NCBI GenBank assembly: GCA_035248685.1
Contig: DATFHF010000056.1
Coordinates: 58,660 to 122,659, forward strand
Source of the DNA: Jatrophihabitans_A sp035248685
GTDB lineage: Bacteria; Actinomycetota; Actinomycetes; Mycobacteriales; Jatrophihabitantaceae
DNA length: 64,000 bases
Direction: 5' to 3'
Position numbers and translations under genes: made by a program. Shown one piece after another: positions 31,910 through 40,788 of this stretch. Position 1 is the stretch's first letter. Each line of letters opens with the position of its first letter. Below the pieces are notes generated by a model. That model did not search any database. It saw only the letters and a program-made list of their open reading frames with translations, and was not told the DNA's origin.

Positions 31910-34849
31910 ATGCCCCGTCGCGTGACCCCGCTGGTCGGCCGGACCGCCGAACTTGCCGAGCTGCAACAGCTGCTCGACGGCGCGCCCGAGCGGGCCGCCG
32001 TGGTCTCCGGCGACGCCGGTGTGGGTAAGACTCGGCTGCTGGCGGAGCTGATCGACCGGGCCGAGCAGGCCGGTGTGTGTTGCCTGGTCGGGCACTGCCT
32101 GGACTTCGGCGACGCGAACCTGCCATACCTGCCGTTCGGCGAGGCCTTCGGCCGGCTGGCCGCCGTCGAGCCGGACCTGGTCGAGCAGTTGCGGTCCCGG
32201 TTCGGCCCGATCGGACGGCTGCTGCCGGCCGACGCCGGTGATCAACCCCGGCCGGCAGCCGATGCCGACGAGGACGCCGGCCGGCTGGATCGAGCCGCGC
32301 TCTACGACGCCGTACTGGGCGCCCTGGAGGCGGCGGCCGAACGCCGGCCGGTGCTGCTGCTGATCGAGGATCTGCATTGGGCCGATCAGGCCAGCCGGGA
32401 TTTGCTGGGGTTCCTGCTGGCCCGGGTTCGCTCGCCCCGGCTGTCGCTGGTGCTCACCTACCGCAGCGACGACCTGCACCGCCGGCACCCGCTGCGCCGG
32501 GCGTTGGCGGAATGGACCAGGCTGTCCGGGGTACGCCGGGTACAGCTGGCACCGTTGACCGCCGACGAGGTGCGGACGCTGGTCGCTGGGCTGGCTCCGA
32601 CCGAACTCGGCGAAGGTGAGCTGGCCCGCATTGTGGAACGAGCGGCCGGCAATGCCTTCTTCGCCGAGGAGCTGCTCTCGGCCACCCAGCACGCCGGCAG
32701 CGGGGACGCGCTACCCGCCGAGCTGGCCGACCTGCTGCTGATCCGGCTGGACCGGCTGTCCGACCAAGCCCGGGCGCTGGTCCGGCTGGTGGCCGTCGCT
32801 GGCGGCCGGCTCCCGCACGAGCTGCTCGGCGAGGTCAGCGGCTGGGATCCGGGCAAGCTCGAAGACACCGCGCGGGAGGCGGTGGAATCGCACGTGCTGG
32901 AGGCGGTCGGCACCGCAGGGTACGGCTTTCGGCACGCGCTGCTCAGCGAAGCCGTCTACGACGACCTGCTGCCCGGCGAGCGGGTGCGGTTGCACACCGC
33001 GTTCGCCCGGGCGCTGGCCGACCGGCCGGCCGGCGGCAGCGCGGCCGAACTTGCCCACCACGCCCGGCGCGCGCACGACCTGCCGGCCGCCTTCCGGGCC
33101 AGCGTCCAGGCCGGCGCCGAGGCGATGGAGCTGGCCGCCCCGCAGGAGGCGATGCAGCACTACGAGGCCGCCCTGGAACTGCTGCCGTCGGTGCCGCCGC
33201 CCGCCAACCGGGACTGGATCCGGCTGATCCTGGCCACCGCGGGCGCAGCCGGTGACGCCGGCCACCCGTTCCGGTCACTGGCCATCGTCCGGGACGCGCT
33301 GGAACGCCCGCCGGCCGACCTGGAGCCCGAGGAGCGGGCCCGGTTGCTGTTCGCGTTCGGCTACCACGCGCTGAACGTCGACTCGGACGCCGACGCCTTC
33401 ACCGCCACCACCGCGGCGCTGCGGCTGGTGCCGGCTGAGCCGCCGAGCGTGCTGCGAGCCCGGCTGGACGCGCTGCACGCCCACGCCGCCGTGGTCATCG
33501 GCCGGGACGTGGACGGTGCCCGCTGGGCGCAGGAGGCGATCGAGATGGCGGTGCAGCTGGACCGCCCCGAGGTCGCCAGCGATGCCCGCACCACGCTGGG
33601 TGTGATCGAGCGCCGGGCCGGGGACCCGACGGCGGCGGCTGACCAGTTCCGGTCGGCGGCCGACCAGGCGCAGGCGGCGGGCGAACTCGGCGCCGAGCTG
33701 CGCAGCCGGTACAGCCTGGGCGCCTTGCACTACGAGCTGGGGGAGTTGCCGCAGGCGCTGGCCGCGTTCCGAGCCACCGCCGACCGCGCGCAGCAGACCG
33801 GGCGGCGCTGGGCGTCCTACGGCATCGAGGCTCGGGCGCTGGCCGGGCTGGTGCAATTCGAGCTGGGTGACTGGGACGCAAGCCTGGCCACCACCGACAT
33901 CGTCGGGCAGCACGCTCCGATGGTGGCTGAGGCCCTGTTGACCGCGGTCGGCCTGGCGGTCCGGGCCGGCCGGGGCGAGCCGTCGGCGCTGTATGTGCTG
34001 CCCCGACTGCGTCCGCAATGGGAGCGGGACGGCATGCTCGGCGTGCTCACCGCCGGCCCCACCATCGACCTGCTCACCGCCGGCGGTGACAGCGCGGCTG
34101 CGCTGGCCGTGCTCGACGACCTGATCGGAGTGCAGACCGCGCTGTGGCAAAGCGAGTGGTTCCTGGGCCGAATCCGGCTCTCGGCGCTGGGGCTAGCCGC
34201 GGTGGCGGCACAGGCACTGGCCAGCCCGGCCCGGGACCGCCCGGCGCTGGCCGAGCGCGCGGCCGGGCTGGCCGAGGCCGGTCGCACCAGCGCGAGCCGC
34301 GGGCTGCCGGCCGGTCGCCGGCTGGGTGTGGAGGCGCTGGCGTGGTTGAGCCGGCTGGACGCTGAAGCCGCTCGGGTGCGTTGGCTGACCGGGCAGGACC
34401 CACCGGAGCTGGCCGAGCACGTGGCGCTCTGGCAGGCCTCGGTTGATGCCTTCGGGTACGGGCACGTCTATGAGCAGGCCCGCTCCCGGGTCCGGCTGGC
34501 TGAGGTGCTGCGGGCGGCCGGCCGCGCGGCCGAAGCGGCGGCCGAGGCTGACCTCGCCCGGACGCTGGCCCGCCGACTGCGGGCTGAGCCGCTGCTGGCC
34601 GAACTGCGCCGGCTCGGCACCGCGCCGGCCGACCGGCCGACCGAGTCCAAGACCGAACTGACCCCGCGGGAACGGGACGTGCTGGCGCTCCTGGTCGACG
34701 GTCGCACCAACCGGCAGGTGGCCCACCAGCTCTACATCAGCGAGAAGACGGTCAGCGTGCACGTGTCGAACCTGCTCGCCAAGCTGGGCGTCCGCAGCCG
34801 CGCCGAAGCCGCGGCACTGGCCCATCGGGACGGCCTGCTCGACGCCTGA
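31910..34849 (+). CDS. Large LuxR-family regulator with N-terminal AAA_16 ATPase
   Basis: I choose ATG 31910 (MPRRVTPLVGRTAELAELQQLL), the family-typical start; ATG 31871 is an alternative. The 979-residue protein has Walker A GDAGVGKTRLL near residue 35, Walker B VLLLIEDLHWADQASRDLLGFL near 145-165, a long TPR-like helical middle (QEAMQHYEAALELLPSV, DGARWAQEAIEMAVQL, LGALHYELGELPQALAAFRATADRA) and a C-terminal LuxR helix-turn-helix (LTPRERDVLALLVDGRTNRQVAHQLYISEKTVSVHVSNLLAKLGV). This is the LAL/MalT-like architecture, signal-responsive activators common in actinobacteria. Its target is unknown. It ends one base before the convergent PhoD gene. Confidence 0.9.
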   Translation: MPRRVTPLVGRTAELAELQQLLDGAPERAAVVSGDAGVGKTRLLAELIDRAEQAGVCCLVGHCLDFGDANLPYLPFGEAFGRLAAVEPDLVEQLRSRFGPIGRLLPADAGDQPRPAADADEDAGRLDRAALYDAVLGALEAAAERRPVLLLIEDLHWADQASRDLLGFLLARVRSPRLSLVLTYRSDDLHRRHPLRRALAEWTRLSGVRRVQLAPLTADEVRTLVAGLAPTELGEGELARIVERAAGNAFFAEELLSATQHAGSGDALPAELADLLLIRLDRLSDQARALVRLVAVAGGRLPHELLGEVSGWDPGKLEDTAREAVESHVLEAVGTAGYGFRHALLSEAVYDDLLPGERVRLHTAFARALADRPAGGSAAELAHHARRAHDLPAAFRASVQAGAEAMELAAPQEAMQHYEAALELLPSVPPPANRDWIRLILATAGAAGDAGHPFRSLAIVRDALERPPADLEPEERARLLFAFGYHALNVDSDADAFTATTAALRLVPAEPPSVLRARLDALHAHAAVVIGRDVDGARWAQEAIEMAVQLDRPEVASDARTTLGVIERRAGDPTAAADQFRSAADQAQAAGELGAELRSRYSLGALHYELGELPQALAAFRATADRAQQTGRRWASYGIEARALAGLVQFELGDWDASLATTDIVGQHAPMVAEALLTAVGLAVRAGRGEPSALYVLPRLRPQWERDGMLGVLTAGPTIDLLTAGGDSAAALAVLDDLIGVQTALWQSEWFLGRIRLSALGLAAVAAQALASPARDRPALAERAAGLAEAGRTSASRGLPAGRRLGVEALAWLSRLDAEAARVRWLTGQDPPELAEHVALWQASVDAFGYGHVYEQARSRVRLAEVLRAAGRAAEAAAEADLARTLARRLRAEPLLAELRRLGTAPADRPTESKTELTPRERDVLALLVDGRTNRQVAHQLYISEKTVSVHVSNLLAKLGVRSRAEAAALAHRDGLLDA

Positions 34850-34850
34850 C

Positions 34851-36491
34851 TCAAGACAGGCTGAGCCGTTCCACCTCGTGCAACCGGCCGGGCTCGTCGC
34901 CGGCTCGGGTCTGCTGCAACACCACGTCGGCCCGGCGGCCGGCCGCGACGAAGGTCATCAGCCCATTGCCGAAATACGGCCCGGCGGCGCGCCGCCAGCT
35001 GAACCGCGGCCGGCGCGGGCCGGCGAACAGTCCCAACAGGGTGAGCAGCACCCGGGTCAGCCGCTCGGCGACGCCGCTCCAGGCGATCCGGAACACCAGC
35101 TTCATAAAGGCTGGCACGTAGTTGTGCAGCGGTGAGCAGGTCAGCTGGTACACCCGGGAGGTCCCTCCCGAGTCGAGGTTGGCCCGCGCGACATAGCTGT
35201 GGTGCACATCGCCGGACAGCACGCACACCGTTGCCGGCGCGGTGCCCACAGCAGCCCCACCGGCCACCCCGGCGATCAACTCGCCCAACGCATCGAAGGA
35301 CCGATCGAAGGCCGCCCAGTGTTCCAGGTCGGCGGCCCGGCGCAGCCACTCCGACCAGCGGGCCACCAGCTGGCCGCGGGCCCCGTCGGCCAGCACCTCG
35401 TTCCAGGACTCCAGGTCGTGCAATGCCCGCGCCAGCAGCCAGGGCATCGAGGTCCCGATCAGCAGATGCTGGTAATCACCGGCCACTTGCTCGGTGATCC
35501 ACTCGAACTCGGCCACCCCGATCATGCTGCGTTCGCCGGCGTCCAGGATCCGACCGCAGCGCGAGTCGATCATCACCAGCCGCACCGGGCCGAGATCGCG
35601 CCGGTACGACCACCGCACACCCTTGGCGCCATCCGCCTCCCGGTCGGCCAGCGTGGCGTACTTGCGAAGCAGCGGCTCGGCATCCACGCCGGCAGCCCGC
35701 ACCTTCTGGTAGGTCGGATCAGCAGCCAGCTCGTCCGGAGCCAGGTTGCCCAGGTGCTGGTAGACCCAGTAGGACGACAGCGCGCCGACCACCCGCTCCT
35801 GCCACCAGTCGGTCGCCTGCATGTCCCGGCGCCAGGCCGCCGAGGTGTTCCAGTCGTCCCGGACGTCATGGTCGTCGAAGATCATCGAGGTCGGCACCGT
35901 CGACAGCAACCAGCGCACGTCCGGATCCGTCCACGATTCGGCATACAGCCACGTGTATTCCTCGAAGTCGGCGACCTGCTCCTTCGACCCGGTGGTGATG
36001 TCGCGCCGCTGCCGGATCCGCTGCTGGGTTTCCGGCGTGGTCTCGTCGGCATACACCTGGTCACCGAGCAGCAGCAGCGCCGACGGCCAGCGCCCGACCG
36101 GGGTCCGGGGCAGGTCACGGGCCAGGCAGGCCAGCGCGTCCGGTTCGAAGTGCGGGTCGTCGGCCACCTCGTCGGCGCGGGCGTAACGGCAGGAGCCGAA
36201 CGCGATCCGGATCTCCGCGTCGACCGGGATGGTCCGGATGCTCGGCGCCGGCCGCGGGTCGTCCGGCAGCGGCCAGACCCGGTTGCCGTCCAGCCGCACG
36301 TCGTAGTCGGTGGCGCTGCCTACCGGCAGGTCGGTGATGGCCACCAGGGCGTAGTGGTGGCCGGCGACCGTCCAGGTGCGCTCCTGATGACCCAGGATCT
36401 CCACCAGGCAGGGCTGATCGGTCTCCACCCAGACCGTGGCGTCGGACGCACCGACGTGGCGCAACACCGGTCCCAGTACGAGATTCGTCAC
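34851..36491 (-). CDS. PhoD-like metallophosphatase (alkaline phosphatase D family)
   Basis: The GTG at 36491 gives 546 residues. After an N-terminal beta domain (LGPVLRHVGASDATVWVET) come metallophosphatase motifs: IRIAFGSCRYA, LLLLGDQVYADE, TSMIFDDHDVRDDWN, LLIGTSMPWLL and VCVLSGDVHHSYVARANL. These match the Fe/Ca-dependent PhoD superfamily. There is no Tat or Sec signal, so unlike classical PhoD it is probably cytoplasmic. The gene starts nine bases after the histidine kinase stop, forming a response regulator/kinase/phosphatase operon, which is an unusual partner for such a kinase. The substrate cannot be read from the sequence. Confidence 0.87.
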   Translation of the reverse strand: MTNLVLGPVLRHVGASDATVWVETDQPCLVEILGHQERTWTVAGHHYALVAITDLPVGSATDYDVRLDGNRVWPLPDDPRPAPSIRTIPVDAEIRIAFGSCRYARADEVADDPHFEPDALACLARDLPRTPVGRWPSALLLLGDQVYADETTPETQQRIRQRRDITTGSKEQVADFEEYTWLYAESWTDPDVRWLLSTVPTSMIFDDHDVRDDWNTSAAWRRDMQATDWWQERVVGALSSYWVYQHLGNLAPDELAADPTYQKVRAAGVDAEPLLRKYATLADREADGAKGVRWSYRRDLGPVRLVMIDSRCGRILDAGERSMIGVAEFEWITEQVAGDYQHLLIGTSMPWLLARALHDLESWNEVLADGARGQLVARWSEWLRRAADLEHWAAFDRSFDALGELIAGVAGGAAVGTAPATVCVLSGDVHHSYVARANLDSGGTSRVYQLTCSPLHNYVPAFMKLVFRIAWSGVAERLTRVLLTLLGLFAGPRRPRFSWRRAAGPYFGNGLMTFVAAGRRADVVLQQTRAGDEPGRLHEVERLSLS

Positions 36492-36500
36492 CGTGCCTGT

Positions 36501-37961
36501 TTAACCGGCCGGCCCGGCCCGCGGCAACCTAATCCGGATGTTGGTGTCGCCGGGCGTGCTGTCGATGTCCACGCTGCCCCGGTGCGCGCTGACCACGCTG
36601 TCGGTGATGGCCAAGCCCAACCCGGCGCCGCCACCGTCGGTCGGGCCACGCGAGGCCTGGCCCCGGACGAACCGCTCCCGGGCGTGGTCGGCCAGGCCGT
36701 CCGGAAAGCCGGGACCGTCGTCGCGCACCCGGATCTCCACCGCATCGGCCAGCTCGCTGATCGACAGGCTGACCCGGGATCCGGGCGGCGTGTGCTCCCG
36801 GGCGTTGGACAGCAGGTTCACGATGACCTGGTGAAGCCGGTCCTCATCGCCGGACACGGTCACCGGGTGATCGGGCAGTTCCAGCGACCATCGGTGATCC
36901 GGTCCGGTGACCCGGGCGTCGGCCACCGCCTCCACCGCCAGCCGGCTGAGATCCACCGACTCCCGGCGCAGTGACTGCCCGGAATCCAGCCGCGCCAGCA
37001 GGAACAGATCGTCCACCAGCCGGCTCATCCGGGCCGCTGCCGACCCGATCCGGGCCAACGACTGGGTCAATTCCGTCGGCAGGCCGCTGATCTGTTGCTC
37101 GATCAGCTCGCTGTGACTGCGGACCACCGACAGCGGTGTGCGCAGCTCGTGGCTGGCATCGGCCAAAAACTGCCGCAGCCGGTCCTCACTGCGCTGCCGT
37201 TCGGTCAGCGCAACCCCGATCCGTTCCAGCATGTGGTTCACCGCGGCGGCCACCTGACCGACTTCGGTCCCCGGGTCAGCCACCGGCACCCGCTCGGTCA
37301 GCTCCGGCTGGCCGGAGGACAGCGGCAATTCGGAAACCCGCCGCGCGGTGGTGGCCACCCGTTCCAACGGCCGCAACGACCGGCGGACCGCGAAGGCGCC
37401 GAGGAAACCGATGGTGGCCACCACCACGGTGAAGGCCACCACTTCGGCAGCGATGACGTGATCCACGGTGTCGGTCACCGGGCGGGTCGGCAAGCCGGTG
37501 ATCAACACGTCGTGGTCATTCCCGGCGGCGACCAGTACCCGGTAGTGGCCCAGGCCCGGGAAGTAGACGTTCTGCTTCTTGCCGGTCACCGTCAGGCCGG
37601 CGATTACCTTCCGGTCGGCGTCGGTGATCTGGTGCGGATGCTCGCGGTCGGAGACCACGCCGGCCGCGGTGATGATGTGATCGATCGTCCGGGCGCCGAG
37701 CGTTCCGGTGGACTGACCGACCGTGGAGGTCTCGGCGTCAGAAGCATCGTCGGCGTCGTGGTCGTTCTCGGCGACGTTGCGTTCCAACGCCGAGGCGTAC
37801 CGCGAGCCGGCGGCATCCAGCTGCTGGTCCAGCCGCCCGGTCAGGAACGTCCGCAGCGCCAGCAGGGTGGCGATGCCGACCGCGGCACAGGCGATCAGCA
37901 GCAGCCCGGCCAGCAGCGCGGTCAACCTGGTGCGCAGGCTGGTCCGGCCGCGGCTGCTCAT
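36501..37961 (-). CDS. HAMP-domain sensor histidine kinase
   Basis: The 486-residue protein has a first membrane helix at about 13-36 (LTALLAGLLLIACAAVGIATLL), an extracytoplasmic sensor of about 130 residues rich in Asp and His, a second helix near 170-192 (AAEVVAFTVVVATIGFLGAF) and a HAMP region. An H-box (FLADASHELRTPLSVVRSHSEL, His near 271) and ATPase motifs follow (NLLSNAREHTPPGS, VRDDGPGFPDG, GGAGLGLAITDSVVSAHRG). It resembles the TcrY/PrrB class. The start ATG at 37961 sits 24 bases after the response regulator stop, and a GCCGGC/GCCGGC hairpin (37963-37968, 37977-37982) lies just upstream with no clear ribosome-binding site. Confidence 0.92.
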   Translation of the reverse strand: MSSRGRTSLRTRLTALLAGLLLIACAAVGIATLLALRTFLTGRLDQQLDAAGSRYASALERNVAENDHDADDASDAETSTVGQSTGTLGARTIDHIITAAGVVSDREHPHQITDADRKVIAGLTVTGKKQNVYFPGLGHYRVLVAAGNDHDVLITGLPTRPVTDTVDHVIAAEVVAFTVVVATIGFLGAFAVRRSLRPLERVATTARRVSELPLSSGQPELTERVPVADPGTEVGQVAAAVNHMLERIGVALTERQRSEDRLRQFLADASHELRTPLSVVRSHSELIEQQISGLPTELTQSLARIGSAAARMSRLVDDLFLLARLDSGQSLRRESVDLSRLAVEAVADARVTGPDHRWSLELPDHPVTVSGDEDRLHQVIVNLLSNAREHTPPGSRVSLSISELADAVEIRVRDDGPGFPDGLADHARERFVRGQASRGPTDGGGAGLGLAITDSVVSAHRGSVDIDSTPGDTNIRIRLPRAGPAG

Positions 37962-37985
37962 GGCCGGCAGTTTAGGGCCGGCTGC

Positions 37986-38726
37986 TCAGGTTCGGCCGGG
38001 CTTGAGGACGTAACCGACGCCGCGGACGGTGTGGATCATCGGCGGCCGGCCGTCATCGATCTTGCGGCGCAGGTAGCTGATGTAGAGCTCCACCACGTGC
38101 GCCTGGCCGCCGAAGTCGTAGTCCCAGACGTTGTCCAGGATTTGGGCCTTGGACATCACCCGCCTGCTGTTGCGGGCCAGGAAGCGCAGCAGCGCGAATT
38201 CGGTGGCGGTCAGCTCGATGGTCTGGCCGCTGCGGGACACCTCGTGCGCGTCCTCGTCCAGCAGCAGGTCACCGACCCGGATCCGGTTGCCGATCTGCGC
38301 CTGCGCCAGGCCGGCGCGCCGGACCAGTCCGCGCGCTCGGGCCAGCAGCTCCTGCAGGCTGAACGGCTTGGTCACGTAATCGTCGCCGCCGGCACTGATG
38401 CCGGCCACCCGGTCGTCCACCGAGTCCCGCGCGGTGAGGAACAGCACACAGACCTGCTGGGACGCCGACCGCAGCTGGTTGAGCACCTCGTAGCCGTCCA
38501 GGTCGGGCAGCATGATGTCGAGGATGACCAGATCCGGTTGGAGCTCGGCGGCCATCGTCAGCGCGCTCTGGCCGTCGGTGGCGCCCTGCACCGTCCAGCC
38601 GTCGTAGTGCAGCGCGCTGACCAGTGCGTCGGTTAAGCCGGGTTCGTCATCCACCACCAGCGCCCGCGGCGCCGAGCCGTCCGGGCGAAGCAGGACGGTC
38701 GATTCACGCGGGGTCGCTGCTGACAT
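37986..38726 (-). CDS. OmpR-family response regulator
   Basis: From ATG 38726 (MSAATPREST) the product is 246 residues; a GTG five codons upstream is also possible. The receiver domain has the acidic pair VVDDEPG, the phospho-acceptor D70 in LVILDIMLPDLDG, LFLTARDS and the conserved Lys in VTKPFSLQEL. The winged helix is complete (LTATEFALLRFLARNSRRVMSKAQILDNVWDYDFGGQAHVVELYISYLRRKID, IHTVRGVGYVLK). It should be phosphorylated by the kinase next door. The upstream divergent region carries a direct repeat compatible with OmpR-type binding. Confidence 0.93.
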   Translation of the reverse strand: MSAATPRESTVLLRPDGSAPRALVVDDEPGLTDALVSALHYDGWTVQGATDGQSALTMAAELQPDLVILDIMLPDLDGYEVLNQLRSASQQVCVLFLTARDSVDDRVAGISAGGDDYVTKPFSLQELLARARGLVRRAGLAQAQIGNRIRVGDLLLDEDAHEVSRSGQTIELTATEFALLRFLARNSRRVMSKAQILDNVWDYDFGGQAHVVELYISYLRRKIDDGRPPMIHTVRGVGYVLKPGRT

Positions 38727-38790
38727 GCGACCAGCATTCACCTTGCGGCGCCTCGCTGTCTCGCCGGTTCGGTGTGAAACATCACCGCGA

Positions 38791-38833
38791 CTTAAACCTG
38801 CGACTCAGCATGCTCTTAGCTGACTCAGAGCAT
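38791..38833. promoter_or_regulatory. Direct and inverted repeats between the two-component and redox operons
   Basis: GACTCAG occurs at 38802-38808 and 38822-38828, spaced by 20 bases (two helical turns), each preceded by CTTA. Overlapping this is a 7-bp inverted repeat, ATGCTCT (38810-38816) with AGAGCAT (38827-38833). OmpR-type regulators bind direct repeats with such spacing, so this is a candidate site for the adjacent regulator acting on both divergent operons. Confidence 0.4.
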
Positions 38834-38896
38834 CGGCTTCGATCCTGGACCGGTGACAGCGATTTCAGTGGCGAGCGCACGTCCCGGGGCCCGGGC

Positions 38897-40267
38897 GTGA
38901 CCGCCACCCTCACCGAACCGAGCGCGGCGGTGGCACGGCCGGTGCGGTACGCCCGCGCCGATCCGAACGTCGTGCTCGGCTGGCTATGGCTCGGTGCCGG
39001 CGCGGTGGTGCTGCTCTGGTGGCATGACACGCCGGGCATCCATGGTTTCGGGGACTGGCTGACCAACGCCGGCCGGATCACCGGCCTGCTCGCCGGTTAC
39101 CTGGTGGTGGTGCTGCTGGCCCTGATGGCCCGGATACCGGCGCTGGAACGCGGGGTCGGCACCGACCGGCTGGCCCGCTGGCACTCGATGCTCGGCCGCT
39201 ACACGGTCTGCCTGGTGGTAACGCACAGCCTGCTGATCATCTGGGGCTACGCGGTCACCGCGCACCGCGGCGTGGTGTCCCAGACCGGCGCGCTGCTCAT
39301 CCAGTACCCGGACGTGCTGATGGCGACCGCCGCGCTGGGCCTGCTGGTCGCGGTCGGGGTGACCTCGGCCCGGGCGGCCCGCCGGCGGCTGCGATATGAG
39401 ACCTGGCATTTCATCCACCTCTACACCTACCTGGCGATTGCGCTGGCCTTCAGCCACCAGTTCGCGGACGGCGCCGACTTCATGAACAACCGGCCGGCCC
39501 GGGTGCTCTGGTCGGCGCTGTACCTGGCGGTGGCGGCCGCGTTGCTGTGGTACCGGGTGCTGACGCCGCTGCTGCGGGCATACCGGCACCAGCTGCGGGT
39601 CGTCCGGGTGGTCGGGGAGGGGCCGGACACCCTGTCGGTCTGGATCACCGGGCGGCAGCTGCATCGGCTGGGCGTCGAGCCGGGGCAGTTCTTCCGCTGG
39701 CGGTTCTTGACCCGGCAGCTGTGGTGGGCGGCCAACCCGTACTCGCTGTCGGCGGCCCCGGACGCGCAATACCTGCGGATTACCGTAAAGGGCGCCGGCG
39801 AGCACAGCCGCCGGCTCGCCGCGCTGGTGCCGGGCACCCGGGTGCTCGCGGAGGGCCCGTTCGGTGCCTTTACCGCCGCCCGGCGAACCCGGCAGAAGGT
39901 GCTGTTGCTGGCCGGTGGCGTGGGCATCACCCCGATCCGGGCACTGTTCGAGTCGCTACCCGGCGGGGTCGGTGACATCACCCTGCTGTACCGGGCGCAC
40001 ACCCCGTCCGACGTGGTGTTCGTCTCGGAGTTGGAGTGGATCGCCCGCAACCGCGGTGCCCGGCTGCTGTACGTCTTCGGCCCCCGGGGGCACGGCCGGC
40101 GCCGGGATCCGCTTAACGCCGCCGAGCTCACCCGCACCGTTCCGGATCTGGCCGCGCACGACGTCTACCTGTGTGGGCCGCCCGGGCTGACCGAACACGC
40201 CCGCGGCCAGTTGCGGCAGGCCGGCGTGCCGGCCCGACACATCCACCACGAGACCTTTACGTTCTGA
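38897..40267 (+). CDS. Ferric reductase-like transmembrane flavoprotein (membrane domain plus FNR domain)
   Basis: The start is inferred at GTG 38897 (VTATLTEPS), giving 456 residues. The N-terminal half has about six membrane helices with heme-ligand-type histidines (RWHSMLGRYTVCLVVTHSLLIIWG, YETWHFIHLYTYLAIALAFSHQF). The C-terminal half is a ferredoxin-NADP reductase-like module: FAD-binding NPYSLSAAPD, GPFGAF, NAD(P)-binding LLLAGGVGITPIRALFESL and YLCGPPGLTEH. This is the family of bacterial NOX/ferric-reductase-like proteins moving electrons from NAD(P)H across the membrane. Eight bases downstream lies an FMN-binding protein gene and then ApbE, so the likely acceptor is a covalently flavinylated extracytoplasmic protein. 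An upstream ATG at 38810 cannot be excluded. Confidence 0.88.
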   Translation: MTATLTEPSAAVARPVRYARADPNVVLGWLWLGAGAVVLLWWHDTPGIHGFGDWLTNAGRITGLLAGYLVVVLLALMARIPALERGVGTDRLARWHSMLGRYTVCLVVTHSLLIIWGYAVTAHRGVVSQTGALLIQYPDVLMATAALGLLVAVGVTSARAARRRLRYETWHFIHLYTYLAIALAFSHQFADGADFMNNRPARVLWSALYLAVAAALLWYRVLTPLLRAYRHQLRVVRVVGEGPDTLSVWITGRQLHRLGVEPGQFFRWRFLTRQLWWAANPYSLSAAPDAQYLRITVKGAGEHSRRLAALVPGTRVLAEGPFGAFTAARRTRQKVLLLAGGVGITPIRALFESLPGGVGDITLLYRAHTPSDVVFVSELEWIARNRGARLLYVFGPRGHGRRRDPLNAAELTRTVPDLAAHDVYLCGPPGLTEHARGQLRQAGVPARHIHHETFTF

Positions 40268-40275
40268 GGATTTCC

Positions 40276-40788
40276 ATGCGACGGGTACTGCTCAGCATTG
40301 TCGGCACCATCGCCGGGCTCGGCGCTCTACTGAGCTTCAAGACGCACACCGGCACCCAGTCGCTATCGGCCGCCGGCCCGCTGGCCGGCAGACCGATCAG
40401 CACGGCGCCATCGACCAGCACGGCGCCATCGACCAGCACGGCACCATCGACTACCACGGCACCGTCCAGCACCGCACCGGCGCCGGCGACCTCGACCGTC
40501 CCGCCGGCCCAGCGGACCATCGACGGCCAGGCGGTGATGACCCGGTACGGCATCGTGCAGGTGCAGGTGGTGTTGTCGGGCAGCAGCATCCAAAGCGTGA
40601 ACTACCTTCAGCTCACCGCCGACGACCCGCGCTCGCAGGACATCAACTCCCAGGCCGCGCCGATCCTGGTCCAGCAGACCCTCCAGGTGCAGAGCGCAAA
40701 CATCGACGGGGTATCCGGGGCGACCTACACCTCGCTGGGCTACCAGCAGTCGTTGCAGAGCGCGCTGGATCAGGCCGGCATCAAGTGA
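40276..40788 (+). CDS. Exported FMN-binding domain protein (ApbE substrate)
   Basis: ATG 40276 follows GAGGA; 170 residues. It has a signal-like N-terminus (MRRVLLSIVGTIAGLGALL), then a repeated Ser/Thr/Ala/Pro linker (STAPST units), then an FMN-binding domain: YGIVQVQVVLSGSSIQSVNYLQL, and DGVSGATYTSLGYQQSLQSAL. The SGAT motif contains the threonine that ApbE links to FMN through a phosphoester. Its role would be a tethered one-flavin electron carrier outside the membrane, fed by the reductase encoded upstream. The GTGA overlap with the ApbE gene supports joint production. Confidence 0.88.
   Translation: MRRVLLSIVGTIAGLGALLSFKTHTGTQSLSAAGPLAGRPISTAPSTSTAPSTSTAPSTTTAPSSTAPAPATSTVPPAQRTIDGQAVMTRYGIVQVQVVLSGSSIQSVNYLQLTADDPRSQDINSQAAPILVQQTLQVQSANIDGVSGATYTSLGYQQSLQSALDQAGIK
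40396..40467 (+). repeat. 18-bp tandem repeat encoding the TSTAPS linker
   Basis: Four 18-base units (40396, 40414, 40432, 40450), of the form ACCAGCACGGCGCCATCG with a few changes in the first and last, encode a Thr/Ser/Ala/Pro linker. Near-identical units suggest recent slippage; copy number may vary between strains and would change linker length. Confidence 0.8.

Noticed and set aside
34844..34861. Small hairpin at the convergent end of the LuxR and PhoD genes
   Set aside because: Only a 5-bp stem (GCCTG/CAGGC) overlapping coding ends; too weak to call a terminator.
35199..36974. 591-codon + frame opposite the PhoD-like gene
   Set aside because: No domain pattern; the minus strand encodes a full metallophosphatase and kinase end.
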